Assembly (NCBI GenBank): GCA_945875845.1
Contig: CAMCMB010000004.1
Span: forward strand, 1 to 64,000
Length of the DNA stretch: 64,000 nt
DNA from: Pirellula staleyi DSM 6068
GTDB lineage: Bacteria; Planctomycetota; Planctomycetia; Pirellulales; Pirellulaceae
Direction: 5' to 3'
The notes under the pieces are model-generated. The model saw only the letters and a list, made by a program, of their open reading frames with translations, was not told the origin of the DNA and ran no database searches. Both the position numbers and the translations under genes were made by a program. Position 1 is the first letter of the stretch, and each line of letters begins with the position of its first letter. Shown here piece by piece: positions 44,637-54,228 of this stretch.

Positions 44637-45326
44637 TTAACTTTTTCGACCAACCGATTCGTCCAAGGCTTTGATCCAAGGTCCAACAAAGTAGCCGCTG
44701 TCGTGATAGGTCCGTCCACTGTACATATGCTTGTCTATAACGCAAGGTTCGTTGACGTAGATACCGCCGCAAACCTCGAGATCGAATTTGCACTTGGCGA
44801 CCGTCGCCATACGCAATCCTTTGACGATGCCGGCTCGGGCTGGGATTTCGACTCCATGGCAGACACTCGCACATGGCTTTTTGTTGTCCCAAAACCATCG
44901 GGTCATGCGCAACAGGTCCTGGTCTTCCCGAATGTACTCCGGCGCACGGCCGCCGCTAAAGAAGATGCCAGCGTACTCCTCCGGTTTTACATCCTTGAAT
45001 GCAATCTCCGCTTCGATCGAGTAGCCTTCCCACTCCTTGGTGATCGTCCAACCGGGTTTCACTTCGTGAAGAACCATTTGATAACGGCGCTTTTCTGGAG
45101 CAGCCACCACAGGTTGGTAGCCACCTTCGATCAATCGATAAAATGGGTAAAGCGTGTCAACCGTTTCGGTGGCATCACCGACAATAACCAGGACTTTGGG
45201 TTGCGACATAGTTTTGGATTCGGTTCGAGGTTGAGGGGAAGTGGTGGCTATCGCTTGCGTCGTTGCCAGCAGGGCCGCAGTTGTGGCGCTGGAGGCAGCA
45301 AGAAAGTTTCGACGGTCAATGGTCAT
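44637..45326 (-). CDS. Exported DJ-1/PfpI-family protein
   Basis: A 229-residue protein with a Tat-like N-terminus ([20 protein letters not shown]), then the DJ-1/PfpI fold from about residue 43 ([26 protein letters not shown]). The nucleophilic elbow is [15 protein letters not shown] near residue 150, with [11 protein letters not shown] before it. Family members are proteases, deglycases or amidases; without the signal it would look like a normal cytosolic member. There is an internal ATG at [11 protein letters not shown] that would make a cytosolic protein. It is 41 bp upstream of the dehydratase gene, same strand. Confidence 0.85.
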   Translation of the reverse strand: MTIDRRNFLAASSATTAALLATTQAIATTSPQPRTESKTMSQPKVLVIVGDATETVDTLYPFYRLIEGGYQPVVAAPEKRRYQMVLHEVKPGWTITKEWEGYSIEAEIAFKDVKPEEYAGIFFSGGRAPEYIREDQDLLRMTRWFWDNKKPCASVCHGVEIPARAGIVKGLRMATVAKCKFDLEVCGGIYVNEPCVIDKHMYSGRTYHDSGYFVGPWIKALDESVGRKS

Positions 45327-45420
45327 ACAAACAGTTCTTTTCGAAGGAAAGGATTTTATGCAACATCTCGCGGAGAGCTAGGCCACCCTTATCAACATTA
45401 TTGAAACCTGTAATGGTTTA

Positions 45421-45615
45421 GCAATCAATGGGAGAGCGAGGCTCCTGCCGAGCTTACGACGCCATGGTTCGGCAGGAGCCTCACCCTCCCAAGCAAGCAA
45501 TGGATTGGGCAAAGTCGAGAAAAATATGTTTAGAGGGGTGGCCTCACCCTCCCGAGCAATCAATTGGTCCGGCTGGTCCGGCAAAGTCGAGGAAGTCACG
45601 TTGAAAGGGGTGAGA
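45421..45615. repeat. Long palindromic repeat, family B (copy 1)
   Basis: Contains GCGAGGCTCCTGCCGAGCTT, a short loop, and GGTTCGGCAGGAGCCTCACC, a stem of about 20 bp, then ATGGATTGGGCAAAGTCGAG and GGCCTCACCCTCCCGAG. The copy at 61461-61655 is about 90 percent identical by eye over 130 bp. It abuts the stop codon of the oxidoreductase at 45622. Confidence 0.9.
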
Positions 45616-45621
45616 GGGAGA

Positions 45622-46953
45622 TCAAACATCCGTTTCATAGCCTTTCCGTTGGTCACGGCGAAGCCACTGGTTTGCTTGAGCGTCATCAATAAACTGCTCT
45701 TGGTCCGGATTCCATTTGAGCGATCGGCCCAACCGCAGCGCAATGTTCGCAAGGTGGCATGTCGAAACGCTGCGATGTTGACTAACAATGTCCGAGATGG
45801 GTGCTTTTCGTGACTCCACGCAATCGAAAAAGTTTCCCATGTGGTTGATGATCGCGTCCAATTTGCCAGATCGCGGCGGTCGGTCGAGGTTGTCAAAGGG
45901 GTAGAGCGTCCATTTGTCTCTTGGCAAGGGATTGCTTTCGAGTGCTTCCACGGGTGCACCTGCAATTTTGCCTCGATTGACAAAGATCCGTCCAGCATCG
46001 CCTGTAAACAGGATGCCATTCTCGCCGTTATCTTTGATTGTCAGGACGACGCCGTTCGCATATTGACACGCGACCTCGAAATCGATTGGTACGTTGAATC
46101 CATTTTCGACGCTGGGGAACTTCGCGGTTCCAGCGATTTCGATCGGCAACGAATGGATGGCCCATTGCGCGATGTCAATATGATGGGCACCCCAATCGGT
46201 CATCTGTCCTCCGGAATATTCGTACCACCAGCGAAAGGTATAGTGTGAACGCTCTTCGATATAGGGAACAGCAGGTGTTTGTCCTTGCCACAAATCCCAG
46301 TTCAAATGCTTGGGAGGCGTCCGGGGTAGGAACGACTGGCTCACGGCGTTCTTGCCCAGAACCACGTCGACTTTCTTCAGTTTACCGATTCGACCCGCTC
46401 GCACCATTTCTACCGCGAGTCGAAATCGCTCATCGCTTCGTTGCCAGGAACCTACCTGGACGATACGGCCTGTTTCCTTCACCACCTTCACTAATTGTTC
46501 CCCTTCTGCAACGGTCAGTGTTAGCGGCTTCTCGCAGTAGACATCTTTGCCTGCTCGGCAAGCATCGATCACCATCTTGGTATGCCAATGATCGGGTGTT
46601 CCGATCGTGATGACATCCACGTTTTTGCGTTTGATCAAATCGCGGTAATCGGCGCAACTGAAAGGAGTGCTGCCAAACGCGGCTTTGGCTTGATCGCATA
46701 CATTTTGATCGACGTCGCAGACCGCAACGATGTCACCGTACAACTGTGCTTTGTTGGCAATGACGCTCCCTTGATAACGAAGGCCAATCGCTCCGACCCC
46801 AAGCCTCTCATTGGCGGATCGAGTTGGTTGTGCTCTCGCAAGCGACGAATGAATTCCTGTGACCATTCCCGCTCCAGCCAACGCCGCGCCCGCTGCGGTC
46901 GAAGCTTGAAGGAACTTTCGACGAAGTTGAGTTTCATTTCTGCTATTGGACAT
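45622..46953 (-). CDS. Tat-exported Gfo/Idh/MocA-family oxidoreductase
   Basis: A 443-residue protein started at MSNSRNETQLRRKFLQASTAAGAALAGAG, a twin-arginine-type signal; the start lies 13 bp after the stop of the DUF1080 gene. The Rossmann part is LGVGAIGLRYQGSVIA, with EKPLTLTVAEGEQLV and DHWHTKMVIDACRAGKDVYC typical of the family. The C-terminal domain includes WWYEYSGGQMTDWGAHHIDIAQW. It is probably periplasmic and NAD(P)-dependent. Its place between DUF1080 and the DJ-1 gene suggests action on a sugar or a derivative; the substrate is unknown. Confidence 0.92.
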   Translation of the reverse strand: MSNSRNETQLRRKFLQASTAAGAALAGAGMVTGIHSSLARAQPTRSANERLGVGAIGLRYQGSVIANKAQLYGDIVAVCDVDQNVCDQAKAAFGSTPFSCADYRDLIKRKNVDVITIGTPDHWHTKMVIDACRAGKDVYCEKPLTLTVAEGEQLVKVVKETGRIVQVGSWQRSDERFRLAVEMVRAGRIGKLKKVDVVLGKNAVSQSFLPRTPPKHLNWDLWQGQTPAVPYIEERSHYTFRWWYEYSGGQMTDWGAHHIDIAQWAIHSLPIEIAGTAKFPSVENGFNVPIDFEVACQYANGVVLTIKDNGENGILFTGDAGRIFVNRGKIAGAPVEALESNPLPRDKWTLYPFDNLDRPPRSGKLDAIINHMGNFFDCVESRKAPISDIVSQHRSVSTCHLANIALRLGRSLKWNPDQEQFIDDAQANQWLRRDQRKGYETDV

Positions 46954-46966
46954 GATGATTCCGTAT

Positions 46967-47734
46967 CTACTTATCAACGGCATTGTACTGAAACTCACTG
47001 TTATGCTCGTCGAGCGGACGAATCCAGACGCTCCGATATCGGACCGGGCTTTGATGGTCTTGCAAATACAACGGCCCCGAATCCGTTCGCTTGAGGCTTT
47101 CTAGAATTTTCAGTGTGTAGGGAGTTTTGTTGTAGACGTAAGGCGTATACGGCGAACGCGGCTCGGTGAACGATACTTGGTTCTGGACCAGCACTCCGTT
47201 CAAGAGTGCAGTCACGGTGCCAGGTTCGATAATCTTGCCATCCTTGTAGCGAGGAGCACGGTAGATGACGTCATACGACTGCCATTCGTTGGCGGGCCTG
47301 CCAGCATTCACCAAAGGCAATTCATACCTATAAAGCGAACCGATGACTTCTTTGCTCGGCTCGGTGGAGCCAGCTGTGTTGGAAATCTGCATTTCATAAT
47401 GCCCATGAATATACAGTCCGCTGTTGCCGTGGCCATTCGCGGGTACCGAAAACTCGACGTGAATTTGGGCATCTCGAAAGTGCAGCTTTGAGACGATAAA
47501 GCTAGTTCCAACAGTCATAACTCCGTCCTTGACTGGCCAAGTGCATGGCTTTCCATCCACGCCAACAAAAGCATCGACGGAGTGTCCATCGAATAGAACA
47601 ATGGCATCCGACGGTGCTTTTCCTTGGGAGGCATCAATCACTTTAATGGGAGGCTCATCGCTCTTTGCCATCGACAGATCGAAGGCCAACACAACAGTGG
47701 AAACGAGGATAGCGCAGCGCAGTGTTTTGTACAT
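46967..47734 (-). CDS. Exported DUF1080 (3-keto-disaccharide hydrolase family) protein
   Basis: A 255-residue protein with a signal peptide (residues 1-24, VVLAFDLSMAKS). The beta-sandwich signs are IVLFDGHSVDAFVGVDGKPCTWPVKDGVMTVG, DAQIHVEFSVPANGHGNSGLYIHGHYEMQI, WQSYDVIYRAPRY and the end PVRYRSVWIRPLDE. It heads a group of four minus-strand genes. Family members have been linked to hydrolysis of 3-keto-glycosides formed by Gfo/Idh-type oxidoreductases, which fits the next gene, though no activity is shown here. Confidence 0.9.
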   Translation of the reverse strand: MYKTLRCAILVSTVVLAFDLSMAKSDEPPIKVIDASQGKAPSDAIVLFDGHSVDAFVGVDGKPCTWPVKDGVMTVGTSFIVSKLHFRDAQIHVEFSVPANGHGNSGLYIHGHYEMQISNTAGSTEPSKEVIGSLYRYELPLVNAGRPANEWQSYDVIYRAPRYKDGKIIEPGTVTALLNGVLVQNQVSFTEPRSPYTPYVYNKTPYTLKILESLKRTDSGPLYLQDHQSPVRYRSVWIRPLDEHNSEFQYNAVDK

Positions 47735-47893
47735 GGAGAGGTATCTTGGCTAGGTAGAATTCGCCGGAATGGGGATGAAGTCTAATTGAAACCCGCTCTA
47801 ATTCTAAACGATGTGGGCTACGCATGTTATGCCACCCCTCGGATTTGGGCTATAATGTCGGCCTCTCATTTTGGAAATCAATAGGAATAGGCG

Positions 47894-48946
47894 ATGATTG
47901 ACCCAGAAGCCCCAAAGAATCCGATTCAGTCTGAAGCGTTAGGCGAAGACGAAAAGGCAAGACCTCAACCGGCCGACGAGCCCCCGTTTTCGCTTGAGAG
48001 CGACGACTTAATCGATATGATGCGGCGGACAGTCGACCGACTTCACGTGGATGGAACGACCCGCGGCGATTTGAAAATTCTAAGTCGGACGCTTCGCGAA
48101 CTGCGTTACGCGTTCAAGGTTTTCCAGCCATTTCGTCGTCGTCGCAAGGTCACGGTTTTCGGTTCTGCTAGAACTCATCCGGACAATCCTGCATACATCC
48201 AAACGGTAGAGTTTGGACGGCGCATGACCGAGCATGGCTGGATGACGATCACGGGGGCAGGTGGTGGAATCATGGAGGCCGGCCACAAAGGTGCTGGACG
48301 TGAAATGTCGATGGGGCTGAACATCATGCTCCCTTTCGAGCAGTCCGCCAACCCTTATATCGATGGAGACCCAAAACTTGTCACACTGAAATACTTCTTC
48401 ACCCGCAAACTGATGTTCATCAAAGAGTGTAGCGCAGTCGTTTGTTGTCCTGGCGGCTTCGGGACGCTGGACGAAACCCTCGAAGTGCTGACGCTGTTGC
48501 AAACGGGAAAGCAGACGATGCTCCCGCTGATTTTGCTCGACGAACCGGGTGGGACTTTTTGGTCGGGGCTTGAGACGTTTTTTCGGGAGCAGCTATTGAG
48601 ACAGAAGCTGATTAGCCCTGAGGATATCCATCTGTATCGTGTTACCCATAGCAACGATGAGGCCATTGAAGAGATCCTGACGTTTTACAGGAACTACCAC
48701 AGCCTGCGATACGTGAAAGATATGTTGGTTATTCGAATGAATTCGAAATTGACCCCCGACAAACTAACTGCTTTGAATGATGAGTTCTCGGCGATAGTGG
48801 TGTCTGGAAAAATTGAGCAACGCGATGCATTGCCGGAGGAGTTGAATGAACCCGAGATCGAGTGCCTTCCTAGACTCATTCTGCATTTCAATCGACGAAA
48901 CCTAGGACGACTAAGACAACTAATCAATCGGATCAACGACTTGTAA
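47894..48946 (+). CDS. LOG-family protein (Rossmann fold, PGGxGTxxE)
   Basis: A 350-residue protein. Residues about 75-260 hold the LOG core: KVTVFGSARTHPDNPAY, TGAGGGIMEAGHKGAG and the catalytic CPGGFGTLDETLEVLTLLQTGK. Members with this motif are nucleotide 5'-monophosphate phosphoribohydrolases (cytokinin-activating LOG) or PpnN-type enzymes that cleave nucleotide N-glycosidic bonds. Compared with the 190-residue LOG proteins, extra N-terminal (60) and C-terminal (90) residues are present, as in the larger group related to YgdH/PpnN. It is a single gene facing away from the DUF1080 gene. Confidence 0.85.
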   Translation: MIDPEAPKNPIQSEALGEDEKARPQPADEPPFSLESDDLIDMMRRTVDRLHVDGTTRGDLKILSRTLRELRYAFKVFQPFRRRRKVTVFGSARTHPDNPAYIQTVEFGRRMTEHGWMTITGAGGGIMEAGHKGAGREMSMGLNIMLPFEQSANPYIDGDPKLVTLKYFFTRKLMFIKECSAVVCCPGGFGTLDETLEVLTLLQTGKQTMLPLILLDEPGGTFWSGLETFFREQLLRQKLISPEDIHLYRVTHSNDEAIEEILTFYRNYHSLRYVKDMLVIRMNSKLTPDKLTALNDEFSAIVVSGKIEQRDALPEELNEPEIECLPRLILHFNRRNLGRLRQLINRINDL

Positions 48947-49160
48947 TTGCAAAACAGGGTTGCCTTGTGCTCCGTTAGTGCTTTTGTGCCGGCGATACGC
49001 GACGCCCCGTAGCGATGGGTGGGCCTAGTTATTCCGCTCATTTGGTATTTTGCCACCGCGTTTGCATTTCGCCCCGAATGGCCGAATGGGCTACCCAAGC
49101 CTTTAGCCCTGCGGGCTACAGAAAATACGAGCGTCAGGAAACATTTCGGATCGATCGATT

Positions 49161-49865
49161 CTACTCACGCGTCATTTCCATTCTGTCGCTTGCTTTTTCA
49201 CCCAAGGTCCCGTCACTCGAAGGTTTTTGATTGATCAACGCTACGGAAATGAAGAAACTGGCCAGGAGCAGTACCCACACAATATCTAAGAAATGCCAGT
49301 AGAGGGTACAAAATCGAAGGCCAAAATGTCGCTCATGGTCATACTTTTCACGATTGGCATTGAACAGAGTGCTTATCAGTCCCACAATCCCGCCCACGAC
49401 ATGTAGTGCGTGAAGCAGCGCAAGGACGAATGTTAGCGCATAGGCACTGTTCCGTAATGACGAGGCTTGATTAGCCGCGTAAATCAATCGATACATGCCT
49501 TCGGATTGAATGGCCATGAAGAGCATTCCCATAATGAAAGCCGAAAGGGTGGCTCGCTTAACCTCTTGGACGCGGTCTCTTTGCGCCGACCTCAAGGCCC
49601 ATTCAAGAGCGCCCGACACACCAACCAACAGCAATGTGGACGGCAAAAAGCTCTTTGGCAAAAAGAACGAGTGAGGCTTCATCCCCGAATCCGGCGCAAT
49701 TCGCATCGCAATATAAACGACATACAATAAAATGCTCGAAACGAAGAAAATGCTAAGGGAGCCCAATAGCAGCCAAACGCCTTGAGCAGCGCGAGCATCC
49801 TGAGGCAAAACGATGACGTTACCTACCCGATTTTTTTTCACAGACACTGACCTTGTCCATTCCAC
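49161..49865 (-). CDS. Cytochrome c oxidase subunit III-like protein
   Basis: A 234-residue membrane protein with seven likely helices. Helix-3 to helix-6 motifs of subunit III are present: LPSTLLLVGVSGALEWALRSAQRD, FMAIQSEGMYRLIYAANQA, TFVLALLHALHVVGGIVGL and FGLRFCTLYWHFLDIVWVLLLASFF. The His-His pair (LHALHVVGG) and the YWHFLDIVW ending are diagnostic of the CtaE/CyoC family. Subunit III helps the proton pump's stability but has no redox centre. No subunit I, II or IV gene is adjacent. GTG at VSVKKNR, six residues in, is an alternative start. Confidence 0.85.
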   Translation of the reverse strand: MEWTRSVSVKKNRVGNVIVLPQDARAAQGVWLLLGSLSIFFVSSILLYVVYIAMRIAPDSGMKPHSFFLPKSFLPSTLLLVGVSGALEWALRSAQRDRVQEVKRATLSAFIMGMLFMAIQSEGMYRLIYAANQASSLRNSAYALTFVLALLHALHVVGGIVGLISTLFNANREKYDHERHFGLRFCTLYWHFLDIVWVLLLASFFISVALINQKPSSDGTLGEKASDRMEMTRE

Positions 49866-50089
49866 AAACGCTTCCCTAGTACTTCAAAATAGCTCCACGA
49901 GCAGTATAGCGGACGGGAGCAATCAAGAAACGTACGAATTTCATGTCCGATCCGTTGCGCTAGTATGTCTACAGACCGCAACGCGGAAAGTCGTTTAACA
50001 TCGCCCCATTTATCGGTCCGATTTCTAGCGAGCCTCGCCGCCTGAATTTTGAACCTATCTCTTGTTGGCGGAACCATTTAGTAAGCAAT

Positions 50090-53000
50090 CTAGGTGGAGA
50101 GCCCCCCCCCGAGCTTCGTGTGCCAGCGATGCAACGTGTCCTTGGCCTTCTGAGGGTCGGCTTTGGTATCCGTTGAAAAGTAACTTTTCTCCAGCTCTGA
50201 GATTTCGGCAAGCAAACGGCCTCGATCTTCCTGTGTCATCTTGGTCGCATAGTTTTTGGCAAAGCGTTGCAAGGTGATCACCGCCGAGAAAGGAGTGATC
50301 TCCTTGGGCAACCGCAATCCATCCTCTTGTGGATGGGTGCCTTTGCTCGTACGTCGCACGAGTACCCAGGCTAACGCGGTCAGAGCGAGGCAACCAAAAA
50401 TCAAACCCCAGATAAGTGCTCCGGACGACTTTGCGACAGCTTGGATTGGGATTGTCTTCGAATCGATAGCGACAAGATCCATGTCGACGAATTGCTCGGA
50501 TTTGAGGGAACCCTCTAGAGCATCATTGAGCGTAGGCACGAGAATCTTATTGTTGTTGGTGACAGAAGTTGGCTCGAATTTGGCGATCCACTTGCGAGTC
50601 GTGGGCAAGCGAAACAACCCATCGGAGTCGGCTTCGACGTAGGTGTCGGACGACTCCGCTGCTTGCGGGCCGTACAAACCGCCACGGCCATCTGCTGCAA
50701 TTCCAAGGACTTGAATTGGCTCGGAGACAGTCTTGTCTCGATTCCACGTGTAACCATCGACCGCACTTCCGAATCCTTTGAGCAATTGCTCGAGCTCCGG
50801 AAGAACGCCGCGACCGGTAGCCGTTATTTCCACCGTGACACCTTTGTCTTTGGCGGACTTGACCGCGCGCGTGTCGATGGTCTGCATCACTTCTAAATCA
50901 TGGATCGGGCGTTGGACCTTGGTCGACTTGCTGCTCGATTTGATTGTGGTCGCATCGATGGCCACGTTATTGGAGACAACGGGCAAGACCACCATTCCGG
51001 ACTCATCCATGGTGTTCACGTCCAACTGAAGCGTCGGCAATCGATCCACACTTGGATCTTTGGCTTTCAGGACGAGGTAACAAAGCGGCTTCTCTTCCCA
51101 GCCACTTTTACCCTCTACTTGAATCGATCGAGCCGGATTCATCGAGTCGAAGAAACCGATGTTGATCAGCTCGATGTCTTCCGCGAAAGATTGTTCGATG
51201 GTTTTTCGCATTCGATCCCGAAAGTTGATGGGTTGATAACGCCCAGCAACAACGCTGTAAACATTGTTTTGCAAGTATTGATTGAAGCCACCTAGTTCGC
51301 GACCGATTGCGGCTGTGTAGCGGAGCGAAAGAACAGCACCGAACTCTTTCGTTCCAACTTGATCCGTTCCATCGATGGACAACTGCAAGTGAATTTCATT
51401 CCGTAATAAATCTTCGTAGAGGTCGAGCGTCTGTCGGAGAAGTGCTCCGGCGGGATGGTCCCCAACGATTTCGTTTGCTCGACGAACGACGCCCGGTTTC
51501 ACCTCGGGAGTTAGACTCGGCAGCTTATCGATGATGCGTCGAGCAAACTCCCCAAGATGCGATGCGGCCATTTCTGCAGGCATCTCAAGCAATTGCTGGC
51601 GGATCAGCTTAATCTGTTCCGTGTTCTCCGCACCCTCGGTGAGCAAGTCCTCCGCTTTGAGCCCTCCCAAATCGCTTGATCCAAGCGAGATGCTGAACCA
51701 AGTCACATAAACGCCTGGATCCTCACGCAACTCACCCCGTATCACGGCTGCCTGATACTGTTTGGCGGCTTCTCCAAATGCTCGAAAGAGTTCTTGACGG
51801 GATGCGTTGTGGGTGGCGGCATCTTGGTCGTGTTGCCGTCGAAACTGCATATGATCATAAGCCAATGCGGCTTTGGTCATCGCATAACGCCACGTGTTCG
51901 GTTCTTTGTGAGTCGCCGAGTGGATCATGTCGAGAGCCAGTTGATAGCCTTCTTCGATCAGTGCCTCAATTTCCGAGTCGCTGCGTTGGTTACCAGCCGC
52001 TTTCTGAACGTCGCGAGATCGCCAATCGCCATTGAGGCCAGTCCGCATCGATTCTGCAAGACGAGCTGAAATGGAAGGTAATAGGTCGGGGATCGGCCCC
52101 AAAACAGTCGTCACACTTTCACGACGAAACGTTTCGGCTTTCCCATGACACAACGCAAAGGCACTCACGACTCGTTCCAGGGATCGACCGTTGGCGTTGA
52201 TTTTGTCGAGCAGATCCAAGAGTTGTTGCAGGCGATCGAGATTCCGATCTTGACGACCTCGCGTTAACGGAGCGGACTGCTGTTGCTGTCGGCCTCCAAT
52301 AAAGAAGAATTGCTGAGGTCGTCTTGGATCGGGTTGTGGATTGAGCCTCAGCATCCAGATCTTGAGGAATTCGTCGGCCATTTCCATACTTTGGCCGGGA
52401 GCCCGCTCGATTCCTTTGGCCAAGAAATCGAGAGCCATATCGGTGTTGTCGGCGCTCAAGGCGATCCCAATGAAGGCCTTGAAAGCGCGAATGGCAAGGC
52501 TCGGTTCGATGAGGCTTCGCCATTTCTCGCTGGGTAGTGCCCGCAACAACAACGTGGTTTCGGGAGCCACCCCAGCCTTGGGCGCTTGCTTGGTAATGGT
52601 CTCTTCGGCAGCCGACACAAGGCTCATGGTGAGCAATCGCAAAGGGACTCGCATCTGAGCCAGCTCGATTGTCTCATCGTTGAGTAGGGCATCGACCGAA
52701 TCCTTCATCATCAAGATAGCCGAAGCACGTTCTTGAATCCCGATTTTTTCGTTACCGATCCGCATTGCTTTTAACGCAACGGCTTCCAACCCCGTTGGAG
52801 CGAGCGATTTGTTTGCAAATACACTTTGCAACCATTGCGTTGCTGGCCCGGGCGGAATGTTGGGCAACAACTCGATGGCTTGCCCCATTGCCTCGCGACG
52901 CGTAGCAAACTCCGCTTTATCCATCAGAGCGATCTCACAGTAGAGATCCCACGCAGTTCGCTGTTGCTGTTGAGCTTGAGGCGTATTCCCCATCGCCGCC

Positions 53001-53953
53001 GCTTGAGCCTCGTGATAACGCGCGTGAGCCGTGAGAGCTTGCGTATCTGATTTCTCACGCGCCTTCTCAAGGACAGGAAGGTAAGCATAAGCCTCGACGG
53101 CGAGTTTCGCATCGGATAAAAATTTTGCGGTGCGCTCGCGACGTCCATCCTCTTGTGGACCAAAGAATGTCGTCCCCTGCCGCATTTTTTCCAAGAAGGG
53201 ACCGGTGCTGGAACGGGAAGCAGCTGTCTTCAACAATTGCGCCAAGAGTGTGAGTTGCCACTCGGTGAGCTCTGCCGGACACGCTTCGGAAATTGCAAGG
53301 ATCTCCTCGGGCAATAGTCCAGGATCGCCTTGGTTGGTCGACTGCAGGACGTGAGCGTATATTTCCGCTGCGTCGTCGCCCGCTCGTTCTCGTAGGAACG
53401 TTTGGAGCGACTGCCATTCACCCGCGAGCACATTCAAGTGAAGCCAATTGGATTGTTCGTCGATCGGGGCCGATGCGCTTGGTAACGGAATCGCCTTGAG
53501 CCCCATCTGAGCCCGAGCTTCGAGAACCTTGTCAGCAGACCTGGCAAAATTCAGTTTCTTCACCGCCTTGAGCAAGTCGTTCTTGGGAGCAGTTGTTTTG
53601 GTAGCCGCGTTGACTTCGGACGCATCGACCTCGGGTTTGTTCAACCCCAGCGCCACCAGCAAATCGATGCCGAGATCTTTATACGTGGCCACCATCGCTT
53701 CCCGGTCTTCTGGCGAGAGCGATTCGTAATCTGCCTTGAGCAACGCGATCTCCTCATCCTTCAACGCAGCCCTGATGGATTTCGCGGGAGTCATTGCCCC
53801 AGGCTGCCCGGTCGCGGCTGTTCCATTCATGCCTTCAACTGGTCTCGATGATTGGGTGAGCCCTGCCCGCAGCGGAACCATTGGAACCTGCGCTTCGATT
53901 GGGCACTCAAGGATCAGGAAAAAAGCAATCGAACCATAAAAGCTAATTCGCAT
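50090..53953 (-). CDS. Very large exported protein with C-terminal membrane anchor, last gene of a Bat/MoxR operon
   Basis: A 1287-residue protein. I start at MRISFYGSIAFFLILECPIEAQV, a signal peptide after an AGAGAG ribosome-binding-like sequence; the frame is open 66 more codons. Residues about 60-900 are almost all helical, Ala/Glu/Leu-rich and TPR-like (for instance RYHEAQAAAMGNTPQAQQQQ). Residues about 930-1200 are beta-rich, with DRDKTVSEPIQVLGIAADGRGGLYGP-like strands. A single helix SGALIWGLIFGCLALTALAWVLV near 1220 ends in a cytosolic tail of about 50 residues. It takes the place of BatD (exported, one C-terminal helix) but is far larger; function unknown. Confidence 0.7.
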   Translation of the reverse strand: MRISFYGSIAFFLILECPIEAQVPMVPLRAGLTQSSRPVEGMNGTAATGQPGAMTPAKSIRAALKDEEIALLKADYESLSPEDREAMVATYKDLGIDLLVALGLNKPEVDASEVNAATKTTAPKNDLLKAVKKLNFARSADKVLEARAQMGLKAIPLPSASAPIDEQSNWLHLNVLAGEWQSLQTFLRERAGDDAAEIYAHVLQSTNQGDPGLLPEEILAISEACPAELTEWQLTLLAQLLKTAASRSSTGPFLEKMRQGTTFFGPQEDGRRERTAKFLSDAKLAVEAYAYLPVLEKAREKSDTQALTAHARYHEAQAAAMGNTPQAQQQQRTAWDLYCEIALMDKAEFATRREAMGQAIELLPNIPPGPATQWLQSVFANKSLAPTGLEAVALKAMRIGNEKIGIQERASAILMMKDSVDALLNDETIELAQMRVPLRLLTMSLVSAAEETITKQAPKAGVAPETTLLLRALPSEKWRSLIEPSLAIRAFKAFIGIALSADNTDMALDFLAKGIERAPGQSMEMADEFLKIWMLRLNPQPDPRRPQQFFFIGGRQQQQSAPLTRGRQDRNLDRLQQLLDLLDKINANGRSLERVVSAFALCHGKAETFRRESVTTVLGPIPDLLPSISARLAESMRTGLNGDWRSRDVQKAAGNQRSDSEIEALIEEGYQLALDMIHSATHKEPNTWRYAMTKAALAYDHMQFRRQHDQDAATHNASRQELFRAFGEAAKQYQAAVIRGELREDPGVYVTWFSISLGSSDLGGLKAEDLLTEGAENTEQIKLIRQQLLEMPAEMAASHLGEFARRIIDKLPSLTPEVKPGVVRRANEIVGDHPAGALLRQTLDLYEDLLRNEIHLQLSIDGTDQVGTKEFGAVLSLRYTAAIGRELGGFNQYLQNNVYSVVAGRYQPINFRDRMRKTIEQSFAEDIELINIGFFDSMNPARSIQVEGKSGWEEKPLCYLVLKAKDPSVDRLPTLQLDVNTMDESGMVVLPVVSNNVAIDATTIKSSSKSTKVQRPIHDLEVMQTIDTRAVKSAKDKGVTVEITATGRGVLPELEQLLKGFGSAVDGYTWNRDKTVSEPIQVLGIAADGRGGLYGPQAAESSDTYVEADSDGLFRLPTTRKWIAKFEPTSVTNNNKILVPTLNDALEGSLKSEQFVDMDLVAIDSKTIPIQAVAKSSGALIWGLIFGCLALTALAWVLVRRTSKGTHPQEDGLRLPKEITPFSAVITLQRFAKNYATKMTQEDRGRLLAEISELEKSYFSTDTKADPQKAKDTLHRWHTKLGGGLST

Positions 53954-54119
53954 GAACCATACTCTCTTGAAAATGTTTTTTTGCATGTGCGAATGAAATC
54001 GGAAAAACCGGAAATTGGGTGGCACGCTCTGAGGAACGAAGGGCGTTTGAAGCTTCAATTGCATTGGACTTTTCCATCGTCGCCTTTCGCTCCTAGTCTT
54101 TGAAAAAATGTTTGGAGCA

Positions 54120-54183
54120 TCACCGGAAGGCTCGCGCCCTGCCGCTAACATTTGGTAGCGGAACGGTGCGAGCCGTCCGGTGA
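54120..54183. repeat. Imperfect inverted repeat, family G
   Basis: TCACCGGAAGGCTCGCGCCC (from 54120) pairs with GGTGCGAGCCGTCCGGTGA (to 54183), with GCCGCTAAC/GTAGCGG making the inner stem. I see one copy only in the window. It lies between the last two genes of the Bat-type operon, together with a GGTGGCACGCTC element near 54018 related to 13290-13312. Confidence 0.75.
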
Positions 54184-54228
54184 GTCAACCAGAACAAAGT
54201 CACAGCCTATCCGCAAAGTACGCATTTA

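Noticed and set aside
44607-45404. 265-residue plus-strand open frame
   Set aside because: It lies antisense to the DJ-1/PfpI gene, which has clear family motifs. The translation has no recognisable domain and many Phe/Arg/Cys.
45378-46019. 213-residue minus-strand frame containing GEGEATPLN and WEGEAPAEPW
   Set aside because: It overlaps the real oxidoreductase in another frame, and its end comes from translating the family B repeat.
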